Source: Ditylenchus dipsaci
Lineage: Eukaryota > Nematoda > Chromadorea > Rhabditida > Anguinidae
Length of the DNA stretch: 64,000 bases
Assembly: GCA_004194705.1 (NCBI GenBank)
Contig: SADC01001217.1
Span: 310,001-374,000, forward strand
Direction of reading: 5' to 3'
Position numbers and translations under genes: made by a program. The notes below the pieces were generated by a model. It worked only from the letters and a program-made list of their open reading frames with translations. It did no database searches and had not been told where the DNA came from. Shown piece after piece: positions 1-12,610 of the stretch; the stretch's first letter is position 1; every line of letters begins with the position of its first letter.

Positions 1-160
1 GGGTTTTGCCTTGGTCCCCCTGTCGTTATTTTTTTGTGGATTTTTAGGCTCAAGCTTAGGCAGGGTAGGACTTGAACATGAGTCTAAGATTTGTTTTAGT
101 CCGTCCTAACATAGGATGGCATGCCCTTGCCTTAGCTTAAAGCCTAAAATAGAAAAAACA
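1..160. repeat. CCTTGG/CCTAAG repeat family, one copy cut by the window start
   Basis: Begins GGGTTTTGCCTTGGTCCCCC, then AGGCTCAAGCTTAGGCAG and AGTCCGTCCTAACATAGG, ending AAAGCCTAAAAT. The most complete copy is 41593-41789. Confidence 0.65.
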
Positions 161-715
161 GCATTGTCATATATGGCCCAAAACAGTTCAATCAGCATTA
201 ATACTCAAAGTTGTAAGCAATCAAGTCCAAACAACCAGGATACACCCGAACCACCAGGGTGGAGCCCGATCCACTGGGATCATACAAACCACCGGGATGC
301 TACCCGTACCAAATTCTTATCGGCGCTAGCAAACCTGGCAGATGTATGACGGAAACATAGAAAACATGGAAAAAAACTTGAATTCGGGTTAACAAATACC
401 GAAAAAATCTGAATTTGATTTTATTGCAAGACATTATTCGGATTTCATAATTCGGAACTTGACTTTTTTTTCGGAATCCAGATTTCGGAATTTGGAGCTC
501 AAAAAGTATCGGATTTCGGAATTCCGACGCACCCCTGCTGTATGCCCTGTCACTGTGCTGCTGGATAATTTTAAAAAATTACCTGAGATGTGCATCCACA
601 ACAACTTTTTAAAACAAAAATAACTGACTAACCATGGTGTAAATATGTTGTGAAATGTGTGTTAGTAGTAACCATCACTTTGTGTAGTAGTTGTGTTGAG
701 CACTTGCACTTTTAG
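161..715. other. No gene seen; degenerate repeat
   Basis: 360-535 repeats ATTCGGAATT-like words and ends CGGAATTCCGACGCACCCCTG, which resembles a hAT-type end (CAGGGGTGC inverted). No matching left end. Confidence 0.5.
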
Positions 716-3700
716 ATGTTAACCATGACGGACATACCAGTTGCACATCTCTCTCTACTTCCACCACCAACTTCGCACTTTCAAACTCAAATGGCAGGCC
801 GTTGAATAGCCATCTCATGGCTGATCCAGTCACTGACCAAGACCAAGAAAATGTGACCAGCCTGGATGAGAGCCTGGACAATTTTCCCAGAAGAATGTCC
901 AGATTCAAGAGGCACCTATTAAGCGAACACCTGCAATCAGCAGTGGATCTACAAAACCAGCCATAAGCCGGCAAAACTTGCTAAATCTGGCAACAGGAAT
1001 GGTTGACTCCTCAGTTTTTGGCGCCTCTACAAGATTATTTTTACTGCCTTCACCGCTGCCTTCAAATAAATTGGAGCTTGAAAACGGAGAAATAGATGTA
1101 GAAGAGGAAGATTTGAGAGCAGTAGTTAGCTTAGAGACGGCTAAAATGAGAATTACTAATACACACAATCAATTCCATTCTCTTGATGGTAAAATTTTTT
1201 TGCGTTTAGTGCATTTATTATTATAGTTTTGTAATATGTGGTTTGTTATGTTTCTATCCTTGCACAATTTCGAATCCAAAAATTTCCTTTTTGGATTTTG
1301 CATTTTACAAAATTAGACTTCTTTAAGTCCAATTGACCTAAAACACATAATACACATTTTATACACATAATATACCGTATTCCCTCGAATAGATTCTCTC
1401 TATTAAAAGTCCCTCTTTAATGGACGCCCCCACCCCCCCCCCCCCCTTAAGACTGAAAAACCATGATTTATTGCATTTTTAATTAAAAGTCAAATTGTTT
1501 TTGGAAGTTTAAAAATGGACGAGCCGACCCGTCTATTAGAGATAAAACACTATAACCTCGAAATTTACTTATTCTGTTTAGAAGAAACTCAAGAATCTCC
1601 TCCAACACCTTTTTTGGATAGGTCAGAGATAAATGGTTCTATATGCATGACTCCAGCGTTTGCTACACCTTGTCTGACCCACGTTTGCGCAAGTCTGGAG
1701 CACAAGGAAGTACTCGAAGCTACCATCATTTCCCTCAATTCAGTCGCTAGAAATGGTGAAAATTCGTTTTCACCCTGATTTTCTTGTGATTATATATTTT
1801 TTATAGATTCTGAGCCAGCTTCTAAGCCGAAACCAAACAAAACCAGGTCACAACAAGCTATTGGTTAGTTAACTTTTGTCTTTTATCCGACTACTTGAAA
1901 GAATCTTGATTATGTTCATTTAAAATTCGGTTTTAAAATATGTATAAAATTAAAAAAAGGGTGCTGCCAAAGATAATCTAAAATAAGCCCAATTATGGCC
2001 CTAATACGGCCAAAATGCTGAAGAAGTTTCAATTTTTCTAAAATTCAGACTCCGACTGCTCTTTGTCTACCTCTTCATCCAGCTCTTCCAAAACGTACAG
2101 CTCCTCTTCGCCTGCTCCAAACTACTCTAGACTGAAGTCTAAATCCAGCCAAAAAAAGTCTTTGAACCACTGTTCCCGATTGAACCACCATCTGACCACT
2201 GATACCGAGCCAATTCTTGATAAAGCCTTGCAGCGTGTTTCATCCCCTTCTGACTGCTCTCCTATCTACAATCAAAACAGCAGTCAACGGTCCAACACAA
2301 ACCTGGTACATCGGGCAAAGAGCAGAATGGTAGCATAAGCAGGAGTAGAGCTCCAAAAACTAGCTCTTCACCCAGAAAAAAGGAGACCTTCTTCTAGGAC
2401 GGAAAGAAAGAAGAAAGTAGGAAGTATAGGTGGTCTTCTAGTTCTTCTGCTGATTCCAGGTGTGTACTTATTTGTCTATTTAGTAGACCAAGAGACATCA
2501 ACTGTCTCCGACACGAGGTGCTCTAGCGCCCCATTTTAACATTCTTAAAAATTGTTTGCCACGCATTAGGATACGAACTTATGACATTTTGTAAAGAATT
2601 CCTAAGTAATCTAAAGCCAAATTCAGATGCAGCAATCGCAGAAAAGATCACAAAACTGTCAAAAGAAAACCGAAAAGACCATCTACGCCTCCAGTGCAGG
2701 AAGAAATTCTTCAAAACATTCAGCTACCTCCTACCCCACACCTCCTATATTTTCGCCTAGCATTGCTATAGCACCCTCCACCAGTTTCAACCATCCTAAA
2801 GTGGCTATCCAGAGTCCGGCGATCACCTCCACTTCCTCGCCTACACAACCTGCAGTGAAACCATTGCACCAGCAGAACCTACCTCCACCTGGACTGATTA
2901 TGCCACCCACACCAGTGGGACTTGTCCCAATCAGGCAACCACCTTTAGTAAAAGTGGAGGAAGTGGCCGGCACACCCAAGCCAATGAGTCTGGAGCAGAG
3001 GTTGAATGCTATGTTCAAGAAAGGAGCGATTAAGAAGGAGAAAAGTAATGAAATACCTATTGAGTTAGTCAAGCTAGAATCACCTGAAGATCAGAATATC
3101 AAAATGGAGGGACACGAAGAAAACAGTCCTGTAATCGGTTAGTTTATTTAATGTATCAGATGTAGACACAAAAAAAAGTTCAAAACTTGCAGATTTGTCG
3201 ATGATGTCGCCCTCAACCAGTCGAGTGCGCGACACTATCGCAAACCATCTGGTCGGATCAACCTCACCTAGAAACCCATTCAGAAACCGACTCATGCAAA
3301 TAGCTAAGCACGATGAAGTAAAGCAGGAGACACAGCAAGAAGTAGAGAGCGAGCAGGCAAAAAAAGCGAGGTTGGATGCTCAGCTAGTCAAAGAGAGACA
3401 TCAGAAAGTAGGCGAATTCCCGGTGTAAAATTTTCATGAATCTATCATTTTTTAAGATTCAACGCTGCGTGGATGTTTCTCGGCAAGTGGGTCATTTACA
3501 ATAATTTTTTAAGTATCCGAAAAAAATAACCCTAATAAATTTGCTAAAGTTTTGATTAGTTCCTTTGAGTTGGACAAGAGTTTGACCTGAAGTCAAAATT
3601 TAACTCGATTACGAACCAAGATCTGGAACTGAAACTATAAAAAATGAAAATTTTGGTAATTGTTACGCGAAAAAGCTTTAAAAAAGTAGGGAAATAGAAT

Positions 3701-6700
3701 TAGTGTTGCGAGCAGCGCCAATTGTTAGTGAAGTAAAAAATTGAGGATGGAGAGGGGTTTTGACCATACTTTCTTTGTATCTGCCTTACTACTAAACCCC
3801 CAAACTTCGAACTGGGTAGTTGCAATATTTCGTCTCACATGCAAGACCGGTATGGGACCCCGGGGCTAAATTACCTGTTACTACCGTATTCTCTTTAATA
3901 GAACCACACCTCCCTGGTTCAAAATAGTTTTGTGGCATTTTTTGACCCAATTTTTGAAGACTGCTTTCATGCAAGTTACCACCCTTTTGTAGCCATTGAG
4001 ATGAGCTAAAAATAAAGGGTAACTTGCATAACAGAAGTTTTAAAAAGTGGTCGAAACACAATGCCAAAAAGACGCTTTTGAATTTGGGGGTGTGGTTCTA
4101 TTAGTGAGAATACGGTATGTGACCTGGTTCAGTTGTGTCTCTGATTGTTACAAAGATGAAGAATATATTTTTCGAAAGCTTATTGATTTTCATATTTTCA
4201 GGCTAGATCCACCTTCAGTGTCGAGATGATCATGGTGTTGCATAAAGACATACAGCGAAGGCTAGAAGCTGAGGCGCTCAAAATACTTGATGAAAATACC
4301 AAGCTTTGGAAGAAAAAAGGGTAGGCCTGTTATTTTGCTTTCATAAAGGGTCTTTAAACTAGATTATACCCTATATTAGGTGTATCTCCCTCTCGGTTTC
4401 CCTCTACTGTTTTTCTACGGCTAAGAATTAAGAAGCGAAAATATGAGCATGAAGGGGGGGGGGGGGGCTAGACAAAATTATTGTAGGATAGAGCGCTGGA
4501 TTTCAAAGTACAATGTATCAAAAAATATTTAAAAGTCCCCCAAATTTGTAGAGACAAGAAGCCAAGCAGCTGGAAGCTGACCTTTTATCTTCAGCCAAAC
4601 ACAACGGTCTCAACGCCACTCTTACCCTTTCCAACTTGAACCAACCTCTGGCTAGTCTATTCCCCGCTCTGGACGCCTCTATGAACAACAACCCAGACGA
4701 AGGTATGGCTGCTAGTGAAACCATATTCGGAATACCATATCAAGTGCGGATGGCTAGTCTCCCAAGTTTCAAAAAAAAAAACCTGCAGAGTTCCAAAACT
4801 CCTATGCCAAAGACCGTTTGCACCATATCAAGAAGAAGAGGAGCAGGAAGAGATCCAGAGAAAATCCAGCAGGAGAAATCAGACCAGAAGCTCCAGCGAG
4901 TTGTCCGAAGACAAGATGGTCAGGAAGAAAAGCAAGGGTAGTCAGCTGGTCAGACGGGTGCTACACAAGAGAAGTCTGAGCAGTAGCAGCAGTGCTTCTA
5001 GATCTTCCTCCAACTCTTCCTCAATTTGTGTAAGTAGAAGGAAGAGAAATGATGTGTCCGTGAATGCGTCTTCAAGAATAAGCAGTGCCGATGAAGCTGA
5101 ACCAATCACCGACTCGGAAGCTGACGAACAAGAAGTGCAAAAAAGTGAACAGCAGATTGAGAAAGAGAAGGAGAAGACCCTTCTGGATAAGAAGAGAGCT
5201 ATTTTGGACAGTTTGTTGAAGTAAGTTGTAGTTTTAAAGGTTGCTCCAGAAATTTTTCGCAGAAGGATATAAATGATAAAAAAATATCTAAGTAGGGCTT
5301 AAGTACTTTACATTCGAATAGCTGGCAATTGGGTTTCTGACTTCCGAAAAACCCATTTGTAGGATGGACAAACTTTTGACAATTTTAACCAGACCATTTT
5401 TTAAAGAGTAAAACTCAGGCTGTGGAATAGAGAATTCTCCGGAGAATTCTAGGGAATTCTCTGGCTATTTCTCCGATTGGCCCTCCAATTTAGTGGTCTC
5501 ACAGGCTTCTATATTGAGCTTTCGCTGTACTGGAAACACAAATTCGTTATTTATTTAAGTTTTTGCTGAAAATTATAACTGAGTTCCTATTTATCCAATT
5601 TTTCGGAGAATTCTGGAGAATTCTCCAGTTTTTATTTATCCGGAGAATTCCACAATTCTCCGGATATTTTAAACACTATTTTAAACCCACTTTTTCAGAG
5701 GAAACAGGGACGAAGAAGACGACGACTCTTGCTCTTTGCAGTCATCTCTCACACCTCCGCCTGAATGCCTTCCTGGTGATCAAACACCTAAATCCACCAA
5801 ACCAGAGGTCTTGGAAAACCATAGAAGTGCTCCTAGCACCCCTCCTCCAGTCAAGAAAGCTAAAACCAGCAAAGAGCTAGCCTCCCTTCTGCACTCCTCC
5901 TCCGACTTCATAGCCCCTCAAAAGCCGGTAGTCAAAAAAGAGCCTAAAGTATGGGCGCTTAGAGATCCAGACGCTGAACTCAACCTTATGCACAACTTCG
6001 AAATCAGCCATCTCAGCTCCGAAGATTGTACCTACTTCAAACTAGCGATACTCAAGCTGGAGCCACAGTTTGAAGAGCAGGGTTGCTGCCGCCAGGCAAA
6101 AAATTGGTCTGGAATGCTCCCAACCCAGTAGTCAAGCAACCCAGAGAGCTGCCTGCGCCTATCAAAAAAGACAAGTGCGAGTTCTACTTCGACGACCATG
6201 AATTAGAAGGCATAGTGCCCCACAAGTCGGGGTGTGCTCGTACTGAGGGCTTTTACAAGATTAGCAAGCAGAGGAAAACCCTGATGAGAAGACATGAAGA
6301 CTACGCCAATAGGACCATAATCAGCACTCAGGACGAGACCGCAGTCAGGCATATGACCCAGGCAGCCAAAGACGAACGAGCTATGAACAGAAGATTGCTG
6401 ACTTGGATTGGAGACAGCGCCCTGGTCAGGGTCAACCAGTTAAAGGTGGGATTTTTGTGGTTAGGTGGAGTTATTGACTGATTAATGCGTGTGAATGTTT
6501 AGTACCGCAGCAAAATGATCAAGTTTGCCAGGTCGCAAATCCACGGCTGGGGTTTATATGCTTTGGAGACTATTCCTCCTGAGGTGATGATCATTGAGTA
6601 TGTCGGCGAGAAGATCCGCCCTACAGTTGCCGATGAACGGGAGAAAAGCTATGAGCTGAGAGGCATGGGGTCTTCCTATATGTTCAGGATTGATGGAGAT

Positions 6701-8023
6701 GCTGTTAGTTGATTTTTTACTTATTAAAATGTAAAAAAAGTTTAGTGCGTACCGTTTCTCTTAGAAAGTGCAAAAAGTCTCTTACCTCGGTTTCCAGCTT
6801 TCCCTTATCAATTTATGAAATTTGTTTGCTACAGCGCTAACTTACTTGCATCCCTATTGAATTGCTTGCTGTTCCCTGCTATTCTAAATTCTTAATGTTA
6901 GATAAGATACCCGAGGACTGACAAAGGACCCTTTCGGTGTGTCATTTTGATGACCCTATCACGAAAGTCTTTTCATTGCATATTCTTGTAGAGCACGAAT
7001 GACTTCCTAGTGAAAATCTCGCCATGAGGCGCTATTAGACAAAAGTGCTTTGACAATCAAATCACAGCTATGAAATACCCATGATATGGGTATCATCGGT
7101 TTGTCGGATATTTTTTTTATTCAATGTCTTTTGTTTAAAAAAATTATTTTCGTGTTGTGTGCATTTAGTACTCAAAATAATCGCTAAAATCTAACAAACA
7201 TTGTGGTTGTGAAAAATCCATAAATTTACACAATTTTTTTGAAGAAGTAATCGAAATGAAGTCAAGTAACAGAGTTTTACAGATATTAGGTCTAACACAC
7301 CGTCCTAACATACGCTGGCCTAAGCCTAAAGCCTAAAAATCGCAAAAAATCAACAGGAGGACGAAGGCGAAAAAGTGTCCTACTGTCGTATAGAGACGAT
7401 TTTTTCTCTTGTGATAAGACGCAGGATTTACCAGTATAAGTTAGGGTGTATGAATAAGTGTAGAACTTGAAATGTATTGTCTTTTTGCTGTTCTTGTCGA
7501 ATCTATAAAGACCATTGGTTGCATGATCGGCCTCTCAAATTTTGCGACCGGCTTTCTTTTTCCTCTTTACATCAGTACTTTTTGCGTGCTACCAAAGTAT
7601 TCTAAAAACCGCGGGGGTGATTAATAGAATTATACGGTATGTAAAAAATACTAATTTGAGTAAAAAACTAAAACTTGCCTTTGGAAATATGTCAAAAAAA
7701 ATTTTTGCTGATTTTCCATGACTTAGGTGATTGACGCTACTAAACAAGGAAACTTTGGACGCTTTATCAACCATTCCTGCAGTCCGAATTGCACGGCTAG
7801 AGTGGTAAGTGAATTTGTGATTGCTACTTTTTTTGTCTACTGTGTAAACGCCAACTATTTTCAGGTGCTTGTGGATGGAGACAAACGCATAGTAATCTAT
7901 AGCAAACGGCTGATCAGTAAGGGCGAGGAAATCACTTATGACTACAAATTTGCCAGAGAAGAGGAAGCTAGCAAGATAGAGTGTCTTTGTGGATCCAAAT
8001 GCTGCCAAAAGTTTTTGAACTAA
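716..8023 (+). CDS. set1: SET1/COMPASS-type histone H3 lysine-4 methyltransferase (N-terminus not in window or not recognised)
   Basis: This gene would encode the catalytic subunit of COMPASS, which methylates histone H3 lysine 4 in the nucleus. Exons read by GT/AG borders are about 716-1188, 1582-1755, 1807-1863, 2049-2459, 2627-3137, 3193-3407, 4202-4320, 4552-5220, 5699-6445, 6503-6703, 7727-7804 and 7865-8023. The first half is Ser-, Pro- and Arg-rich low complexity. The exon at 4202 reads [18 protein letters not shown] and the one at 4552 contains MASLPSFK, both typical SET1 linker motifs. The C-terminus carries N-SET ([15 protein letters not shown]), SET ([33 protein letters not shown]) and post-SET (CLCGSKCC) and ends QKFLN, close to the family end. 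Frame breaks occur near 895, 2270, 2400, 4800 and 6085. The N-terminal RRM usual for SET1 is not visible; 716 is only the first exon border I can support. Introns hold MITEs of the TACCGTA family. Confidence 0.85.
1374..1545. repeat. TACCGTA MITE, degenerate, in a SET1 intron
   Basis: TACCGTATTCCCTCGAATAG at the left, a poly-C run at 1427-1446, and GTCTATTAGAGATAAAACAC at the right. The right end is too diverged for a firm border. Confidence 0.45.
3882..4117. repeat. TACCGTA MITE in a SET1 intron
   Basis: Inverted ends TACCGTATTCTCTTTAATAG and AATACGGTA, extending to AACCACACC/GGTGTGGTT; 236 bp. Confidence 0.75.
5699..8023 (+). other. N-SET, SET and post-SET exons of SET1
   Basis: Catalytic part of the methyltransferase, in four exons (5699-6445, 6503-6703, 7727-7804, 7865-8023) whose phases join cleanly at the last three borders. 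The SET fold motifs [42 protein letters not shown] and ITYDYKF are unbroken, including the NHSC knot that binds S-adenosylmethionine and the catalytic tyrosine region. The post-SET zinc motif CxCx4C is present. The one frame problem in this part is near 6085, upstream of N-SET, where the reading changes by one base inside GCAGGGTTGCTG. The 1 kb intron 6704-7726 contains repeat sequence including half of a TACCGTA MITE at 7600-7639. Confidence 0.9.
7281..7380. repeat. CCTAAG repeat fragment in a SET1 intron
   Basis: CCGTCCTAACATACGCTGG, CCTAAGCCTAAAGCCTAAA and the tail AAAATCAACAGGAGGACGAAG match the 41593 family; the left end is missing. Confidence 0.6.
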
Positions 8024-8643
8024 TTCTGTTTAAACATGTATATATATATTGTTTGTTGTCAAAATGGGAAATGTCAAATTTAGCTTTCATAAAATCACAA
8101 ATTAAATATATTGCAAAACTTCGACCAACAAAAAATTTTAGAGCATCTTTTGGTAATTTAAATAAGCCTAACCAATAACGACATGGTGGGGTATATTCAA
8201 TTTGTGAAATTTATATATTTGAGGGAAACTATCATGAACAAGGTGATTGCAATTAAAATTTTTGAAACTGAGCCAAAAAATGACCTACTTATGCCAAAAA
8301 ATTTGAAATTTTTATTGAAGAGGAGGAGGGGGACAAACGGAATAAGTACCCAAAAGTGTTGATATCAGCAAAAGTAATTAACAAAATCGGAACTAATGCC
8401 TTTTTTATCCTTAGGCTGATTAAACTAGCCAAAAGCTGTAAAAATTATGGCAAAAAGAGTTGGATCCTGTTTCTCGGGCACAGTCGCATGATAGCCAAAA
8501 TTAACATTCATTCTCTGTCGAAACTCTAAAATTTTAAGAGCCTACGCTGTCACTTTGACAAGTTGGCGGTGGCGACGCATTTCAATGAAATTTCCACTTT
8601 CGGCTGGCATGAACACTGACGGAGACGAAGTCAGATCTCCAGC
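8024..8643. other. SET1 3' flank, no gene seen
   Basis: AT-rich; no clear AATAAA close to the stop codon and no coding signal. Confidence 0.5.
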
Positions 8644-8898
8644 TACCGTATTTCCTCTAATAGGAGCCCCGGTGCGCTTATTTTTCAACCTCCCGAAAAT
8701 CGGGAAAATTTGAGGTCGAACTCGAGACTTTTGAATGAAAATTAAACATCTGAAAAGTGGAATCGGTAGAGCTCGTGAGAGTTAAGAAAACGCAATAAAC
8801 AGCTTTGCAAAATATTGACTCTGGCCCAAGATCCAGACCCACAAAGTTGAGGGGGTGCGCTTATTAGAGCGGGTGCTCCTCTTAGAAGAAATACGGTA
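8644..8898. repeat. TACCGTA MITE
   Basis: TACCGTATTTCCTCTAATAG to AAATACGGTA. The interior block (CGGGAAAATTTGAGGTCGA, AGTGGAATCGGTAGAGCTCG) recurs at 20400-20500, 55350-55440 and 10200-10260, so these copies form one subfamily. Confidence 0.8.
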
Positions 8899-10054
8899 TG
8901 TTATCGGGTTGTCAAAGCAATTTCAAACTTTTTAATAAACTTTCTTGCGCCGAAAACTCAGAAATCTGTCACTTTAGCAGCCTGCATGGTATTATCTAAT
9001 ACCAATAATAATAATAAATTGTGTAAGCTTCAAATGTACGTTGGCCTCTGCTTAACCTGATTCTATCTTTTTAGTTTATTGCTTTCTGAACTTACAACAA
9101 CACTATCTTTCATTTTTTGTACTCCTTTTTGATAATAAATGTTTACTCCCGATTTTTAGCTTCCTTGAACAAAAATTTATTGTTTGTTAATATACTGAGT
9201 AGGACTTTTTATTTACATTGTTCATTTTTCACATTACTATAATTGCATTTTTTGTCTATGTTTGTGTGGAATCCATGCAATGGTTCTTTTTTAATACCCA
9301 ATAAATAAAAGTATCGTTATGTGTTTTGATACGAAAATCCAATTTTTTTTGTATTCTTTTTGGTACTTCTGCTGTTTGCCCACCCCCTGCCATATTTTTT
9401 AAAAGTGACCCAAAATTAAGTTCCAGACTTTCATGAAAAAAGCAAGCATACAAGAGTTTGTTCAAGCGGAAAACCTAAGAAAGTAAAAACATGTTGAAAA
9501 TTTATCATTTTTACCTTACCTTGTCATAAAAAGGCTAAAATGTAGTCAAAAACACCTTAAAATGACAATCTACCTTTGAAGGCTTCGAAGTTAAATTTTT
9601 GTACAAATTTGAAAATTTTAAGTTTAGAAATCATATAGAAATGCTTCCTTAATGTTGTCAATTAAGGAAGCGCACACAAATACCATTGCTTTATTTTTCG
9701 TTATTTTCTATGTATTTTGATGTTAAATTATTTGGGAATTATGCAGAATTGTTTGGGACTTTTAAGATTTTTTTTATTGCGAAATTAGAAAAATTTCGAT
9801 CAATGTCCGACAATGCTATGAACATAACTTCTTTAAATGTTAATAACTTGTGTTTTGATATTCAAAAAAGTGGTTCTTGTATATATATAAAATATACATT
9901 GAAAAATGTCATTTACTTTTAGTTGGAAATGTTTTTTCTTTCAGCAAAAAAATTATTGCGGAATTTTTTTCTGCATATTTTTTTAAAATAGCACTTTACA
10001 ATGAATTTAAGCAATCTCATCTTTGAATGTTTTGGTATATCGCATATCATAAAT
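8899..10054. other. AT-rich, nothing supported
   Basis: Only chance open frames, rich in Phe and Lys from A/T runs. Confidence 0.5.
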
Positions 10055-10338
10055 GCTCTAATAGGCCGACAGTGTCTAATAACCCGACACCCCCTACTTT
10101 GAAACCCTGTATCTCAGACTAAAGAATTTTTTTGCAAAGCTTCTTTCGCCTTTTTAAACGAGTTTTTCCGTTTTCTTCTCGCGTTTTATTAACGAGTTTT
10201 CCTAAACTCTCCGAGCTATACCGATTCCACTTTTTGGATTTTCACCCGAAAATCTCAAGATCGAATTCGAAATTTTCCGATTTTTGGTTGATTGAAATAT
10301 AACGAGACATGTTGGCGAATATTAGACAGTTTACGGTA
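10055..10338. repeat. TACCGTA MITE, diverged copy
   Basis: TAATAGGCCGACAGTG and TAACCCGACACCCCC at the left, ATTAGACAGTTTACGGTA at the right; same interior as 8644 in the opposite orientation. Confidence 0.6.
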
Positions 10339-10870
10339 ACTTCTATAAATTCCCTTCTTTTGACAAAATAGGCCAATAAATTTCTCTCTATCCAACATTG
10401 AATTAGTCTTCATTAAATTTCGCACTCCCTTTCCAAGGAATTGCTTTCATCTGTCGCGCGTTTCTGGCAATCTAACTTTTAATGTTTCTGTAGAAGAATG
10501 TTGAAAGCAATTTTAGTGTTTTCTAATTTTTCGGCGTCCCAGCTGCTTCACTGGAAACTTTTTACCATTGATTGCATGATGCTTTTTTTTGACAGATCCC
10601 TGACTTCATAAGGGGAGGCCGATTTACGAAGAGAAAAACTACTTTTTTAAATCATGATTTTCTGGAGTGGTTCAAAAGTAAAAAGTCTCAATTTCTTTTA
10701 AACATCGACCCTTAACTGGAGCCACAATATGTCAAAATACGCAACGACCGGCTCTGGATGGGAGTGAGACCGACAGTTTGACTACAAAAACCCAAATAAG
10801 GGACCAGGAATCTATTGTTTAAATCTCACTGTATGATTTTTGCGCCTGATTTTAATTTAAGAAAAGGCTG

Positions 10871-11103
10871 CCCCATACTTCACCGAAACACGTCTACCAT
10901 TTATCAACAATTTGGATAAATCGACCGAAACACCGTTAAGATTCAACTTTTAAAATGTTTTTGAAATTTATTATTAAAAAAATGACCATTAAAATCTACC
11001 GGTCATTTTGAGCATGAAAATTTTCCGTAGAGAAACTAAAATTTTTTAAGTCAAAGCAATTTAGGATTGTTTCAGAAGATGTATTTCGGTGGAGTATGGG
11101 GGA
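10871..11103. repeat. MITE with CCCCATACTTCACCGAAACA ends
   Basis: CCCCATACTTCACCGAAACA at the left and TTTCGGTGGAGTATGGGG at the right; 233 bp, no coding content. Confidence 0.75.
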
Positions 11104-11251
11104 GTCTAAGTTCACTCCCCCGTCTAACACCTATAGATTTTTATATCTTCTATAATTTCTTTGGCTTTTTCCTGAAGTCTACGCATCATTTTAAAGTTTG
11201 TACATTTGTTCACGCTTATTTTTTTGTTCAATCTGAATTTTAGACCTACTA

Positions 11252-12036
11252 ATGAATCGTTTGCATAGACCTTTTCTTCCATCAGAGATTTGGTTTAATA
11301 TATTCAGCTTTTTGGATCGCATTACTCTGGATTCAGTGCAGCTTACCGGAAGGCTTTTTGACAAGATTATTACAAAATATTCTGCTGAATTACCTATCCG
11401 CTGCATTAACACCCTTGATTGTGGTTATGAAAGCATTAATATGTCATACAACAACAAGCAATATAGCTATAAGTGATTCTGATACTTATTTTAGTGTTTT
11501 AAAATACATTAGCCTTCGATATAGCCACCTCACTATTCACAGATTGATGCTTTGGTGTACTTAATCGAAAATTTGTGCGTGAACTTTTAACTTATTTCCT
11601 GCACTAAAAAATGCCCGTATTGTTCATATCTACAATGAACCACATAGACACTGGTCAAACACGAATACTGAAAAGCTACGTCGAGTCTACTCTTTATTCA
11701 ATGGTATTAAGGCAGTCAGAATTACTTATTTGCCTGGTAATTTTTACTGGAAGATTCTTACATTACCATCTTTCCGCGCCATTCCAATATTTTCTTCATG
11801 CTTTATTTGTAATTTTGAAGCATTACGCGGACAACCATTGACTATGCCAGACTATTTCACGCTTATGGACTATTGTTTTGATTTTAGTCAGCTGGAGAAG
11901 CATGAATCTAAAGTAGTCTTGTTGCCACAATGTACAGTAGGTATGCAATTTTTGGACGAACTTGTGAAAGTTTGTTTTAGTTATTTCTTAATGAATTTTA
12001 GGTGAGTGAACGTTTCGCCGAAAATTTCGCTTTTCA
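11252..12036 (+). pseudogene. F-box domain protein, frame-broken
   Basis: The start encodes an F-box: LPSEIWFNIFSFLDR followed by LDSVQLTGRLFDKII. F-box proteins dock substrates to SCF ubiquitin ligases through SKP1; nematodes have large lineage-specific families. After about residue 60 the coding signal moves between frames: a stretch at 11420-11540, another from 11595 (ARIVHIYNEPHRHW) continuing through GIKAVRITYLPGNFYWK to QLEKHESKVVLLPQ and MQFLDELVK at 11970. A 32-base intron-like gap (GTTTGTTTTAG...TTTTAG) then leads to ERFAENFAFQ. At least three one-base shifts are needed for a single protein. It is either a pseudogene or has consensus errors. Downstream, at 12039, lies a CCTAAGCCTAAAGCC repeat. 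No introns are needed apart from the last. Confidence 0.6.
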
Positions 12037-12038
12037 AG

Positions 12039-12155
12039 TCCGTCCTAACATATGCAGGTCAGCCTAAGCCTAAAGCCTAAGCTTTCTTAGCCAAATATAG
12101 ACGAACAACCCGAAAAACGCATCAGAATTCGAAAAAAAATCAGAAAAACGTATGT
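12039..12155. repeat. CCTAAG repeat fragment after the F-box gene
   Basis: GTCCGTCCTAACATATGCAG and CCTAAGCCTAAAGCCTAAG match the 41593 family. It begins at the end of the F-box coding sequence. Confidence 0.55.
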
Positions 12156-12173
12156 TAGGGCAAACTTATAACG

Positions 12174-12256
12174 GCTCTAAATAAATTGAACCTATACAAA
12201 TTGAACCTTGGTAAATTGAACCTGAGATAAATTGAACCTGGGTAAATTGAACCTGA
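12174..12256. repeat. Tandem repeat TAAATTGAACCTGGG, five copies
   Basis: Units of 15-16 bases with small variation (TACAAATTGAACCTTGG, GATAAATTGAACCTGGG). ACCCAGGT words follow at 12433, as in FB1 and FB2, so this may be a remnant arm of that class. Confidence 0.7.
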
Positions 12257-12610
12257 AAATTTGTCTTGAGACTATTTTTATCAGAACTTTTTTAAATTTT
12301 TCGGCGTATGAAAAGTAACCATCTCGGTGATAGGTTAGCGCCAGGAAAGAATAGGAAAACCAGAAGGATATTAGGTCGACCCCATAGTATGGCTCGACCT
12401 AATATCTAAAAGCATTTTTCTGGTTGCGCTACCCAGGTCTCTCTCATCTAGATAGTGTTACTTGGGTGGTAGCTTCGTGGTAGTTTAGTGGTTGAGGTAT
12501 ATGTAAATCGCCAAATGTTGGCAACTAAGTGTCGGTCATCATTTGTACGTATAGTCCCTTTTCAATTTTTGTCCAATTGTTGAACTTTGTTTCAGTAGTT
12601 CAAAACGGAG

